Source: FEN-1191 sp036490715 (GTDB taxonomy: Bacteria; Pseudomonadota; Gammaproteobacteria; Steroidobacterales; Steroidobacteraceae). Taken from it: a stretch of 64,000 nucleotides of DNA. The notes beneath the pieces are model-generated. The model did not search any database. It had not been told where the DNA came from and saw only the letters and a program-made list of their open reading frames with translations. The translations under genes were made by a program, and so were the position numbers. Position 1 is the first letter of the stretch. Each line of letters begins with the position of its first letter. Where the stretch lies: NCBI GenBank assembly GCA_036490715.1, contig DASXDL010000003.1, positions 1 to 64,000 of the forward strand, in the 5' to 3' direction. Below, in pieces: positions 1 through 8,647 of the stretch.

Positions 1-1011
1 GCTGTCGCAGTAGGCGAATTGGCGGAAGTAATGATGCGCACTCATCTCGCCGCCGTACACCGCATCGACCTCGCGCATGCGTTGCTTGATGAAGGCGTGA
101 CCGGAGCGGCACAGCACCGGCTCGCCGCCGTACTGCTGCACGATGTCGATGGTGTTCCAGGTCAGCCGCGGGTCGTGGACGATGCGTGCGCCGCGATGCT
201 GCCGCAGAAATGCCTCGGCCAGCAGCCCGACCAGGTAATAGCCCTCGATGAAGCCGCCGTGCTCGTCAAAGAAAAAGCAGCGATCGTAGTCCCCATCCCA
301 GGCCAGCCCGACATCGGCCCGGTTCTGTCGGATCGCCTCGATGGTGCTGGCGCGGTTCTCTTCCAGCATCGGATTGGGCACCCCGTGTGGAAACGAGCCA
401 TCGGGCTGGTGATTGATCTTGATGAACTCGAACGGCAGGTGCGGCTCGAGCAGATCGACAATCAGGCCGGCTCCGCCGTTACCGGCGTTGACCACTACCT
501 TGAGCCGCCGCAGCCGATCGGCGGTGACATAGCCGAGCAGATGCCGCAGGTATTTGTCGGCGGTGTCGAGCCCGGCTACTTGGCCGGAAGTGGGGGCCCG
601 CGCCGGCAGGCGATCGGTCTCGATCAGGTTCTGCATTTCTAGCAACCCGGTCTCGGAACTGATCGGGCGGCTCTGCTCGCGCACGAACTTCATGCCGTTG
701 TAGTCCGGCGGATTGTGGCTCGCAGTCACCATGATGCCGCCATCGAGCTCTTCGGCGAAGGTCGCGAAGTACACCCCTTCGGTGCCACACAGGCCGATGT
801 CAGCGACGTCGACGCCGGACTCCACCAGTCCGCGGATCAGCGCATCGCGCAGCGACACGCTCGAATGGCGGATATCGCGCCCGACCGCGACCCGCTTCGG
901 GCGCACGAAGGCCGCGTACGAGCGCCCGATTCGATAGGCCAGATCCTCATTGAGCTCGTCGGGGATACGACCGCGAACGTCGTAGGCCTTGAAGCAGCGC
1001 AGCTTGTCCAT
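1..1011 (-). CDS. manB: Phosphomannomutase/phosphoglucomutase (3' end outside window)
   Basis: Reading from the ATG at 1011 towards base 1 there is an open frame of 337 codons with no stop, so the C-terminus lies outside the window. It begins MDKLRCFKAYDVRGRIPDEL, contains the phosphoserine loop TASHNPPDYNGMK of alpha-D-phosphohexomutases (about residues 96-108) and the metal loop DGDYDRC. The family interconverts mannose-6-P and mannose-1-P (or glucose-6-P and glucose-1-P). It starts 2 bp after the manC stop and is the third gene of a ugd-manC-manB operon, so it probably supplies mannose-1-P for GDP-mannose made by the next gene. Whether it prefers mannose or glucose phosphate cannot be read from sequence. 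cpsG is an equivalent name. Confidence 0.93.
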   Translation of the reverse strand, partial: MDKLRCFKAYDVRGRIPDELNEDLAYRIGRSYAAFVRPKRVAVGRDIRHSSVSLRDALIRGLVESGVDVADIGLCGTEGVYFATFAEELDGGIMVTASHNPPDYNGMKFVREQSRPISSETGLLEMQNLIETDRLPARAPTSGQVAGLDTADKYLRHLLGYVTADRLRRLKVVVNAGNGGAGLIVDLLEPHLPFEFIKINHQPDGSFPHGVPNPMLEENRASTIEAIRQNRADVGLAWDGDYDRCFFFDEHGGFIEGYYLVGLLAEAFLRQHRGARIVHDPRLTWNTIDIVQQYGGEPVLCRSGHAFIKQRMREVDAVYGGEMSAHHYFRQFAYCDS

Positions 1012-1013
1012 GG

Positions 1014-2432
1014 TTAGGTGGTCGTGCCCTCTCGCCCGTAGAGATCCTCGAAGCGCACGATGTCGTCCTCGCCTAGATAGCCGCCGGACTGCACCTCGAT
1101 GATGTGCAATGGAATACGCCCGGGGTTCTCGACCCGATGCTGCACACCAATCGGAATATAGGTCGATTCGTTCTCTTCGAGCAGATAGGTCTCCTCGCCA
1201 CGAGTGATCTTCGCGGTTCCCGACACCACCACCCAGTGCTCGGCGCGATGGTGGTGCATCTGCAGCGACATGACTCCGCCCGGATGCACGATCAGGCGCT
1301 TGACCTGGAAGCGCTCGCCGACATCGACGCTGTCGTAGCTGCCCCAGGGCCGAAACACCTGGCGGTGCAGGGAATGCTCGTAGCGTCCGTGAGCCTTGAG
1401 GCGCGCCACCAGTTTCTTGACGTCCTGCGCCCGATCCTTCGGCGCCACCAGCACGGCATCCTTGGTTTCGACCACGACATGATCGCGCAGGCCCACGGTC
1501 GCCACCAGGCGACTGGCCGAGTAGACGTAGCTGTCGTGGGTGTCCTCCACCATCACGTCGCCAAACAGTGCGTTGCCCTGCGAATCGCGCTCGCAGGCGC
1601 CGTGCAATGAGGTCCAGTTGCCCACATCGCTCCAGCCGGCTGCCAGCGGCACCACGATCGCATCGGCGGTCTTCTCCATCACCGCATAGTCGATCGACTC
1701 GCTGCGACAGTTGCGAAACGACTCCGGATTGATGCGGGTAAAGTCCAGATCGCGCACCGCGCCGGCGAAGGCGTTGCCGCACACCGCGGCGATATCGGGT
1801 GCGAAGCGTTCCAGCTCCTCCAGGTAGCGGCGGGCACGGAACAGGAACATGCCGCTGTTCCAGTAGTGCTCACCCGAGGCCAGGAATTCCTGCGCGCGCG
1901 CCAAATCCGGTTTCTCGACAAATTCGGCGATCCGATAGCTGGCGCCGGCGGCCGCGCCGCGCCGGATGTAACCGTATCCGGTCTCGGGCGCCGTTGGCAC
2001 CACGCCAAAGGTGACCAGCGCGCCGTCGCGCGCCGCGATCGCGGCGATCTCGATGGCCCGATGGAATGCGGCGACGTCCGGGATCACGTGATCGGCGGGC
2101 AGCACCAGCAGCAGTGGGTCGCCCTCGACCTGCGCCAGCGTGGCGTGCGCCGCCAGCGCGATGGCCGGCGCGGTATTGCGCCCGACCGGTTCCAGCACGA
2201 TCGCGCGCGCTCGACACTCGATGGTACGCAGCTGCTCGGCCACCAGAAAGCGATGCGCCTCGTTACACACCACCATCGGCGGCTCGACTTCCAGGCCCGC
2301 CAGTCGTCGCACCGTATCCTGCAGCATGGTATTGCGGCCGATCAGGGCCAGCAACTGCTTGGGATGCAATTCGCGCGACAGCGGCCACAGGCGCGTTCCG
2401 GCGCCGCCCGACAGAATAACCGGGGCGAGCAT
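1014..2432 (-). CDS. manC: Mannose-1-phosphate guanylyltransferase / mannose-6-phosphate isomerase
   Basis: A 472-residue bifunctional type II enzyme. The N-terminal nucleotidyltransferase carries GGAGTRLWPLSRELHPKQLL (residues 9-28), the pyrophosphorylase signature, and FVEKP near residue 170. The C-terminal cupin carries MHHHRAEHWVVVSGTA, the metal-binding isomerase part. It makes GDP-mannose from mannose-1-P and GTP and can supply mannose-6-P from fructose-6-P. It lies 3 bp after ugd and 2 bp before manB on the same strand, so the three genes are almost certainly cotranscribed for exopolysaccharide or LPS precursor synthesis. Full length for the family. Confidence 0.95.
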   Translation of the reverse strand: MLAPVILSGGAGTRLWPLSRELHPKQLLALIGRNTMLQDTVRRLAGLEVEPPMVVCNEAHRFLVAEQLRTIECRARAIVLEPVGRNTAPAIALAAHATLAQVEGDPLLLVLPADHVIPDVAAFHRAIEIAAIAARDGALVTFGVVPTAPETGYGYIRRGAAAGASYRIAEFVEKPDLARAQEFLASGEHYWNSGMFLFRARRYLEELERFAPDIAAVCGNAFAGAVRDLDFTRINPESFRNCRSESIDYAVMEKTADAIVVPLAAGWSDVGNWTSLHGACERDSQGNALFGDVMVEDTHDSYVYSASRLVATVGLRDHVVVETKDAVLVAPKDRAQDVKKLVARLKAHGRYEHSLHRQVFRPWGSYDSVDVGERFQVKRLIVHPGGVMSLQMHHHRAEHWVVVSGTAKITRGEETYLLEENESTYIPIGVQHRVENPGRIPLHIIEVQSGGYLGEDDIVRFEDLYGREGTTT

Positions 2433-2435
2433 GGG

Positions 2436-3818
2436 CTAGCGGCTCTCCGCCACGACCTCGGCGGCGCGTGCCTCGGTCTGCACCACCCGCCCGCGTCCGA
2501 TCGCAAAATATTCAAACCCCAGGCGCTGCATCAGCGACGGATCGTACAGATTGCGGCCGTCGAAGATCAGCGGCTGCAGCAACAGTTCTTTCAGGCGATC
2601 GTAGTCCGGGCTGCGAAATTCTTTCCATTCGGTCGCGATCAACAGCGCATCGGCACCCTCCGCCGCCTCGTACGCATCCTTGCAGAATGTCAGACGCTCG
2701 GCGCGCTGCGCTCTGGCATACAGACGACGCGCCTCGTGGCTGGCTACCGGATCATAGGCGCGCACGTTCGCCCCGGCGGCCAGCAGCGCATCGATCACGA
2801 CCCGGCTGGGGGCCTCGCGCATGTCATCGGTATTGGGTTTGAACGCCAGACCCCAGAGCGCAAAGCTGCGGCCCTCGAGTCGATCGCCGAAGTAGCCGCG
2901 CAGTTTATGCACCAGGATGTTCTTCTGACGCTCGTTGACGCTCTCGACCGCCCGCAGCAACGCGGTGTCGTGACCGGCGCGATGCGCCGAGCGGATCAGC
3001 GCCTTGACGTCCTTGGGAAAGCACGAACCGCCATAGCCGATGCCCGGGTAGATGAAACTGTAACCGATGCGCGGATCCGAGCCGATGCCGATGCGCACCT
3101 TTTCTATGTCGGCGCCGACCCGCTCGGCCAGCCCGGCAAGCTCGTTCATGAAGCTGATCTTGGTGGCGAGCATGGCATTGGCGGCGTACTTGGTGAGCTC
3201 CGCTGAGCGAATGTCCATCACCACGAGCCGGTCGTGGTTGCGGGTGAAGGGCTCGTACAGCGCGCGAATCAGCTCGGTAGTACGCGGATTGTCAGTGCCG
3301 ACAACGATGCGGTCGGGGCGCATGAAGTCGTCAATCGCGGCGCCCTCCTTGAGAAATTCCGGATTGGATACGACGTCGAACTCGACGCTGCGGCCGCGGG
3401 CCGCCAAAGCTGTCTGCACTTCAGCGCGCACCTGGTCCGCGGTTCCGACCGGCACGGTGGATTTGGTCACCAGAATGGCGTACCGCGACAGCTGCTGGCC
3501 GATCGCGCGCGCCACCTCCAGCACGTGCCGCAGGTCCGCCGAGCCGTCCTCATCCGGCGGCGTGCCGACCGCAATCAGCTGGAACAGCCCATGCTCCACC
3601 GCCTGGGCCATGTCGGTGGTGAACTCCAGGCGTCCGGCGTCACGATTGCGATGCATCAGCGCATCGAGGCCAGGCTCGTGAATGGGCACCTCGCCGCGAT
3701 TCAGGCGCTCGATGCGGGCCGCGTCGGTGTCGACGCACACCACATGGTTGCCAGCTTCCGCCAGGCAGGCGCCCGACACGAGCCCGACATAGCCGGATCC
3801 GAAAATCGTGACTTTCAT
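2436..3818 (-). CDS. ugd: UDP-glucose 6-dehydrogenase
   Basis: A 460-residue UDP-glucose/GDP-mannose dehydrogenase family protein. I chose the ATG at 3818 because MKVTIFGSGYVGLVSGACLA is the expected Rossmann N-terminus; an upstream in-frame start at 3872 would add 18 atypical residues. The catalytic cysteine is in the loop GYGGSCFPKDVKAL (about residues 255-268). The enzyme oxidises UDP-glucose twice to UDP-glucuronate with NAD. GDP-mannose 6-dehydrogenases are close relatives, and the adjacent manC/manB make that an alternative substrate, although the sequence reads more like Ugd. First gene of the minus-strand operon, divergent from the sulfate transporter operon across a 158-bp gap. Confidence 0.9.
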   Translation of the reverse strand: MKVTIFGSGYVGLVSGACLAEAGNHVVCVDTDAARIERLNRGEVPIHEPGLDALMHRNRDAGRLEFTTDMAQAVEHGLFQLIAVGTPPDEDGSADLRHVLEVARAIGQQLSRYAILVTKSTVPVGTADQVRAEVQTALAARGRSVEFDVVSNPEFLKEGAAIDDFMRPDRIVVGTDNPRTTELIRALYEPFTRNHDRLVVMDIRSAELTKYAANAMLATKISFMNELAGLAERVGADIEKVRIGIGSDPRIGYSFIYPGIGYGGSCFPKDVKALIRSAHRAGHDTALLRAVESVNERQKNILVHKLRGYFGDRLEGRSFALWGLAFKPNTDDMREAPSRVVIDALLAAGANVRAYDPVASHEARRLYARAQRAERLTFCKDAYEAAEGADALLIATEWKEFRSPDYDRLKELLLQPLIFDGRNLYDPSLMQRLGFEYFAIGRGRVVQTEARAAEVVAESR

Positions 3819-3976
3819 TAGTAAAGGCTTGAAATAGCTACAAATCGCAGCGTAACGGATGCGCGCCGACAAGGCAAAGCAGACCGCGCCGAGCTGTGCT
3901 TCATAACCGGTTTGTCACCTGCTTGGAACTGACCCGGTCACCCGATCTTCATACGATCAATGCGGCGGGAGCGTGC

Positions 3977-5836
3977 ATGTCGATCAACTTCGAACAGATT
4001 ACCAAGCATTACAATCGCGTACCGGCGGTCAACGATGTTTCGCTGCAGATCGAAGCGGGCGAATTCTTCGTGCTGCTCGGTCCCAGCGGCAGCGGCAAGA
4101 GCACCCTGCTGCGCGTGGCCGCAGGACTGACCGACGTCGATCATGGCCGGATTTCGTTTCATGGCCGCGACGTCACCAACGTCAGCGCGCGCTCGCGCGG
4201 CGTCGGACTGGTATTCCAGCACTACGCGCTATTTCGCCACATGACGGTCGGCGAGAACGTCGAATTTGCGTTGCGAGTTCGGGGCGTGCGCCGGCGTAAC
4301 CGCGCGCGCCGGCGCGACGAGCTGCTGCAACTGGTGGCGCTGGAAGGCTTTGCCGGCCGACTGCCCGGTCAGCTATCGGGCGGCCAGCAGCAGCGCGTGG
4401 CCGTGGCGCGCGCACTGGCGCACGAGCCGCAGGTGCTGCTGCTGGACGAGCCGTTTGGTGCACTGGATGCCAAGATTCGCGTTGAGCTGCGCGAGACCAT
4501 CCGCCAGGTTCAGCGCCGCCTCGGCATGACCACCATCCTGGTGACTCACGACCAGGAGGAAGCGTTCGCGCTCGCCGATCGCATCGGCATCATGAACAAC
4601 GGACGGCTGCTGGAGACCGGTCGGGCCGAGACCCTGTATCGCCGGCCGGCCACGCGTTTCGTGGCGACATTTCTGGGCGCCGCCAATCTGTTCCTGGGCG
4701 AGCGCTGTGCCGAGGGCCTGCGGCTCGGCAACCGCTTTGTGGCCGTCGGCGACAGCCTCAAGGGCGCGGGCATGGGCAACGAGGTGGTGACGGTCGTGCG
4801 CCCCGAGGACATCGAGGTGGCGGAGGATGAGGAGCACCTGCGCGGCAACGTACTGAGTCTCGGGCACGTGCTGTCGGTCGATTTCGGCGGCGTATTCGAG
4901 CGCTTGCGCATCCAGCTGCCACGCGATTCGGAAGTGATCTCGGCGGTGGCCCCGGAGCATGTGGCGGGCGCGGGTGCCGATACGCATGCCGCCGGACAGG
5001 TTGTCGTCGAGGCCTCGCGTACCAATTCTGACCAGAGCCAACTGCCGCTGCTGCCGGGCAAGCGCGTGGCGCTGGCGATCCGACGCTTTCACGTGCTGCC
5101 GACCCCGATCTCGAGCTTCCGAATCCTGAGTGCCGATGCCTCGGTCACCGCGGCACTGCGGCAGTCACCGCTGCTGCATCAGCTGGTACAGAGCATGCAG
5201 GCTCCGGTGCTCGGTGCTCATGACAAGGGCGAGCGCGATGCCGCGCAGACCGGTGTGGCGGTCATCGCCGGTGGCGCCAGTGCCGTGGACGAGATCGTCG
5301 CTGCGGTGAATCAGGGGCGCCGGCAGCTGTTGTGCATCCCGCAGCGCTCGGCGCTGCCGCGACGCATGTTCATTTACTGCAACACCGAGGCCGCCCGCTC
5401 GGGCACGCTCGGTCTGGTCGCCAGCGTTATGCGGCACCTGCATGCCGAAGCGACCTTTGTCAGCGTACAAAGTCCGAGCGCGCCGCGCGCGGAAGTCACC
5501 AGCTCATTCCGCCGGCTGCTGGATGCGCGCGCCGAACTGCAGGAGACGCATGGATTGGACATCCGCACCGACGTGCAGATCGGTGACCTGAACGGCTGGG
5601 TGGCACATCTGGCGGCCTCGCCCGACCCGGTGCTGCTGGTGTTGGGTCTGGATGGCTCGCCGGCAGAATTGGAAACGACCCTGCAGGATGATTTCCGACC
5701 GCTGTTCAACGACGGCGGCACCTGCGCGGTGCTGTTGTGCTGCACCGGCACGCCGCTGGCTCGCAATCGCCCGAGCGGTATCGATTCACTGTTCGATTCT
5801 CGCTCCCTGGAATTGCAACAAGGAAGTCCCGGATGA
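3977..5836 (+). CDS. cysA: Sulfate/thiosulfate ABC importer ATPase with C-terminal Usp-like extension
   Basis: The protein is 619 residues; ordinary CysA is about 350. Residues 1-235 are a complete ABC ATPase: Walker A GPSGSGKST, signature LSGGQQQR, Walker B VLLLDEPFGALD and switch His in LVTHDQ. A TOBE-like regulatory part runs to about residue 370. The last ~230 residues are extra, with alternating hydrophobic strands and helices (MFIYCNTEAARSGTLGLVAS... and VLLVLGLDGSP) that look like a universal-stress-protein fold. The ATG at 3977 is preceded by GGGAG and begins MSINFEQITKHYN, matching CysA; an upstream frame to 3896 is not needed. First gene of cysA-sbp-cysT-cysW. The ATPase call is secure, the Usp-like call is inference. 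Confidence 0.9.
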   Translation: MSINFEQITKHYNRVPAVNDVSLQIEAGEFFVLLGPSGSGKSTLLRVAAGLTDVDHGRISFHGRDVTNVSARSRGVGLVFQHYALFRHMTVGENVEFALRVRGVRRRNRARRRDELLQLVALEGFAGRLPGQLSGGQQQRVAVARALAHEPQVLLLDEPFGALDAKIRVELRETIRQVQRRLGMTTILVTHDQEEAFALADRIGIMNNGRLLETGRAETLYRRPATRFVATFLGAANLFLGERCAEGLRLGNRFVAVGDSLKGAGMGNEVVTVVRPEDIEVAEDEEHLRGNVLSLGHVLSVDFGGVFERLRIQLPRDSEVISAVAPEHVAGAGADTHAAGQVVVEASRTNSDQSQLPLLPGKRVALAIRRFHVLPTPISSFRILSADASVTAALRQSPLLHQLVQSMQAPVLGAHDKGERDAAQTGVAVIAGGASAVDEIVAAVNQGRRQLLCIPQRSALPRRMFIYCNTEAARSGTLGLVASVMRHLHAEATFVSVQSPSAPRAEVTSSFRRLLDARAELQETHGLDIRTDVQIGDLNGWVAHLAASPDPVLLVLGLDGSPAELETTLQDDFRPLFNDGGTCAVLLCCTGTPLARNRPSGIDSLFDSRSLELQQGSPG

Positions 5837-6888
5837 AAGCACTGCTGCCTTCGCGCCAGGCGCGCGCGCGCCTGGCTGTCGCGCTATTGACCGCACTGTC
5901 TGCAACCATCGTGATGGTCGGCTGTTCGAAGTCCGGACCGGCGGCCGGGCCCGCGCCGGTAACGCTGCTCAATGTCTCGTACGATCCGACCCGTGAGCTG
6001 TACGAGGCCGTCAACAAGGCGTTCGCCGCCCAGTGGCTTGCCAGCACCGGCGAGCAGATCACGATCCACCAGAGCCACGGCGGCTCCGGTAAACAGGCGC
6101 GCGCGATCAGCGATGGCCTCGAGGCGGATGTCGCCACACTGGCGCTGGGCTACGACATCAATGAGCTCGCGCGCAGGGGCCACCTGATCGCGGACGATTG
6201 GGCCACCAGGCTGCCGAACAACAGCGCCCCCTACACCTCGACCATCGTGTTTCTGGTACGCAAGGGTAATCCGAAGAATATCCGCGACTGGGACGACCTG
6301 GTGCGCCCCGGCGTGCAGGTGATCACGCCGAATCCAAAAAGCTCGGGCGGCGCGCGCTGGAACTATCTGGCGGCGTGGGCCTGGGCGCTCAAGCAGCCTG
6401 GTGGTGATGACACCAAGGCCAAGGATTTCGTCCGCCGCCTGTACAAGAACGTGCCGGTGCTGGATTCCGGCGCGCGCGGCGCAACCGTGACCTTCGTCGA
6501 GCGCGGCATTGGCGATGTGCTGCTGGCGTGGGAGAACGAGGCGCTGCTGGCCAAGCAGAACCTCGGCTCCGACAAGGTAGACATCGTGCTGCCGTCGATC
6601 AGCATCCTGGCCGAGCCGCCGGTGACTGTGGTGGACAAGGTGGTCGATCGGCGTGGGACGCGCAAAGTAGCCGAGGCCTACCTTAAGTTCCTCTACACCC
6701 CGGAGGGACAGGAACTGGTGGCCCGCAATTTCTACCGCCCGCGCGATCCGCAGATCGCCGCCAAGTACGCCAGCCAGTTCCCGACGCTGAAACTGGTCAC
6801 GATCGACGACACGTTCGGCGGTTGGGACAAGGCGCAGGCAACGCACTTCAATGATGGCGGCACGTTTGATCAGATTTACGGCCAGTAA
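5833..6888 (+). CDS. sbp: Periplasmic sulfate-binding protein
   Basis: 351 residues, start ATG 5833 overlapping the cysA stop as ATGA, indicating translational coupling. The N-terminus is a signal peptide ending in a lipobox-like VMVGC, so it may be lipid anchored. The body matches the Sbp/CysP family: LLNVSYDPTRELYEAVNKAF, the sulfate-contacting QSHGGSGKQARAI, NPKSSGGARWNYLAAW and a C-terminal FLYTPEGQELVARNFYRP. It captures sulfate or thiosulfate for the CysT/CysW/CysA importer encoded around it. The usual gene order places cysA last; here it is first. Confidence 0.93.
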   Translation: MKALLPSRQARARLAVALLTALSATIVMVGCSKSGPAAGPAPVTLLNVSYDPTRELYEAVNKAFAAQWLASTGEQITIHQSHGGSGKQARAISDGLEADVATLALGYDINELARRGHLIADDWATRLPNNSAPYTSTIVFLVRKGNPKNIRDWDDLVRPGVQVITPNPKSSGGARWNYLAAWAWALKQPGGDDTKAKDFVRRLYKNVPVLDSGARGATVTFVERGIGDVLLAWENEALLAKQNLGSDKVDIVLPSISILAEPPVTVVDKVVDRRGTRKVAEAYLKFLYTPEGQELVARNFYRPRDPQIAAKYASQFPTLKLVTIDDTFGGWDKAQATHFNDGGTFDQIYGQ

Positions 6889-6891
6889 CCC

Positions 6892-7782
6892 ATGAGCAGG
6901 GCGGCGGTCACGCTGCCGTTGCCGGGTCCGGTCCCGGCGCCGGTCACCGGCTACCCGCGCCGCGGCCTGCGGGTGGTACCCGGCTTCGGCCTGACGCTTG
7001 GCTACACCCTGCTGTATGTATCGCTGATTGTGCTGCTGCCGCTGTCGGCTGCCTTCGTGCGCTCGGCGGAATTGGGGCCGGAGAAATTCTGGCACGTCGT
7101 GACCGCCCCGCGCGTGCTCGCTTCGCTGCGACTGAGTTTCGGTAGCGCGTTGTTGGCGGCAGGTATCAACGGCGTATTCGGCTTCATCATCGCCTGGTCG
7201 CTGACGCGCCACCGTTTTCCGTTCCGGCGGCTGTTCGATGCGATCATCGATCTGCCGTTTGCGTTGCCGACCGCGGTCGCCGGCATTGCGCTGACGGCGC
7301 TGTATGCGCCGACCGGCTGGATCGGACAGTTACTGCAGCCGCTGGGCATCCGCGTGGCCTATACACCGCTCGGCGTGGTCGTGGCGCTGGCGTTCGTCAG
7401 CCTGCCGTTCGTGGTGCGCACGCTGCAGCCGGTGCTGGGCGACCTGGACCGCGAGCTCGAGCGCGCGGCCGAGACGCTGGGGGCATCGCGCTTCCAGACC
7501 TTCATCTGGGTGGTGCTGCCATCGATCTGGCCGACGCTGCTGACCGGCGTGGCGTTGGGATTCTCGCGCGCGGTCGGCGAATACGGCTCGGTGATCTTCA
7601 TCGCCGGCAACATACCCATGGTATCCGAGATCGCGCCGCTAATGATCATGACCAAGCTCGAGCAGTACCAGTACGCCGAGGCCACGGCGATCGCCGTGGT
7701 GATGCTGCTGGCTTCGTTCGCGCTGATGTTCGGCATCAATGCGCTGCAGCTGTGGGGCCAGCGCCGGCGGCAAGTGCGATGA
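6892..7782 (+). CDS. cysT: Sulfate ABC transporter permease CysT
   Basis: 296 residues with six predicted membrane segments and the binding-protein-dependent permease (EAA) motif around ERAAETLGASRFQTFIWVVLP. The segment AVGEYGSVIFIAGN is typical of CysT/CysU. It forms the inner-membrane channel with CysW for ATP-driven sulfate or thiosulfate import. It starts 3 bp after the sbp stop and overlaps cysW by 4 bp (ATGA), so it belongs to the same operon. Confidence 0.94.
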   Translation: MSRAAVTLPLPGPVPAPVTGYPRRGLRVVPGFGLTLGYTLLYVSLIVLLPLSAAFVRSAELGPEKFWHVVTAPRVLASLRLSFGSALLAAGINGVFGFIIAWSLTRHRFPFRRLFDAIIDLPFALPTAVAGIALTALYAPTGWIGQLLQPLGIRVAYTPLGVVVALAFVSLPFVVRTLQPVLGDLDRELERAAETLGASRFQTFIWVVLPSIWPTLLTGVALGFSRAVGEYGSVIFIAGNIPMVSEIAPLMIMTKLEQYQYAEATAIAVVMLLASFALMFGINALQLWGQRRRQVR

Positions 7783-8621
7783 TTCGCGCCCAACAGATAC
7801 CCGAGGAGCTGGGGCGCTACGCGCTGCTGGGCGTGGCACTGCTGTACCTGGTCGGATTGGTGGCACTGCCGCTGGCGGTTGTGTTCGTCGAGGCTCTGGC
7901 CAAGGGCATCGGCAGCTATGTGACGGCGCTGCTCGATCCGTACGCGCTGGCCGCGATGCGTCTGACGCTGCTGACGGCCGCCATTGTGGTGCCGATGAAT
8001 CTGGTATTTGGCATCGCGGCGGCCTGGGCCATCGCCAAGTTCGAGTTTCGCGGCAAGAACGCGCTGATCACCGCGATCGATCTGCCGTTCGCGGTCTCGC
8101 CGGTAATCTCGGGTCTGATCTATGTGCTGATGTTCGGCGCCCAGGGTTGGTTTGGGCCGTGGCTGAGCGCGCACGGTATCCGCATCATCTTCGCGGTGCC
8201 CGGCATCGTTCTGGCGACGACCTTCGTCACCGTGCCGTTCGTCGCGCGCGAACTGATCCCGCTGATGCAGACCCAGGGTAACGACGAGGAAATCACCGCG
8301 CTATCGCTCGGAGCGAGTGGCTGGCAGACCTTCCGCCTGGTGACCTTGCCCAATATCCGCTGGGGTCTGCTGTACGGGGTGTTGCTGTGCAATGCGCGCG
8401 CGATGGGCGAATTTGGTGCCGTGTCCGTGGTCTCGGGCCACGTGCGCGGTCTGACCAACACGCTGCCGCTGCACATCGAGATCCTGCACAGCGAATATAA
8501 CTATGTCGGCGCATTCGCGGCGGCCTCGATCCTGGCGATGCTGGCGCTGGTGACACTGGTGGCCAAGACCCTGCTGGAGCGGCGACACCCCGAGCTGCGC
8601 GGCGCCGCGCCCCGCTCCTGA
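7779..8621 (+). CDS. cysW: Sulfate ABC transporter permease CysW
   Basis: 280 residues. The start ATG at 7779 overlaps the cysT TGA, which decides it over an earlier in-frame codon at 7752. Six membrane segments, EAA motif around EEITALSLGASGWQTFRLVTLP, and the CysW-typical RAMGEFGAVSVVSGHVRG followed by LPLHIEILHSEYN. It pairs with CysT as the second channel subunit. The downstream histidine kinase begins only 26 bp later on the same strand, so read-through into the two-component pair is likely. Confidence 0.94.
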   Translation: MIRAQQIPEELGRYALLGVALLYLVGLVALPLAVVFVEALAKGIGSYVTALLDPYALAAMRLTLLTAAIVVPMNLVFGIAAAWAIAKFEFRGKNALITAIDLPFAVSPVISGLIYVLMFGAQGWFGPWLSAHGIRIIFAVPGIVLATTFVTVPFVARELIPLMQTQGNDEEITALSLGASGWQTFRLVTLPNIRWGLLYGVLLCNARAMGEFGAVSVVSGHVRGLTNTLPLHIEILHSEYNYVGAFAAASILAMLALVTLVAKTLLERRHPELRGAAPRS

Positions 8622-8647
8622 GCAGCTATCGCGCGCCGCGCTGGCCT

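Noticed and set aside
1866..3206. Long plus-strand open frames opposite manC/ugd and similar long antisense frames throughout (for example 5884-7212, 8501-9241, 62139-63146)
   Set aside because: They lie antisense to clear genes, have Arg/Pro/Ala-rich or low-complexity translations and no family features; they are expected in high-GC DNA.
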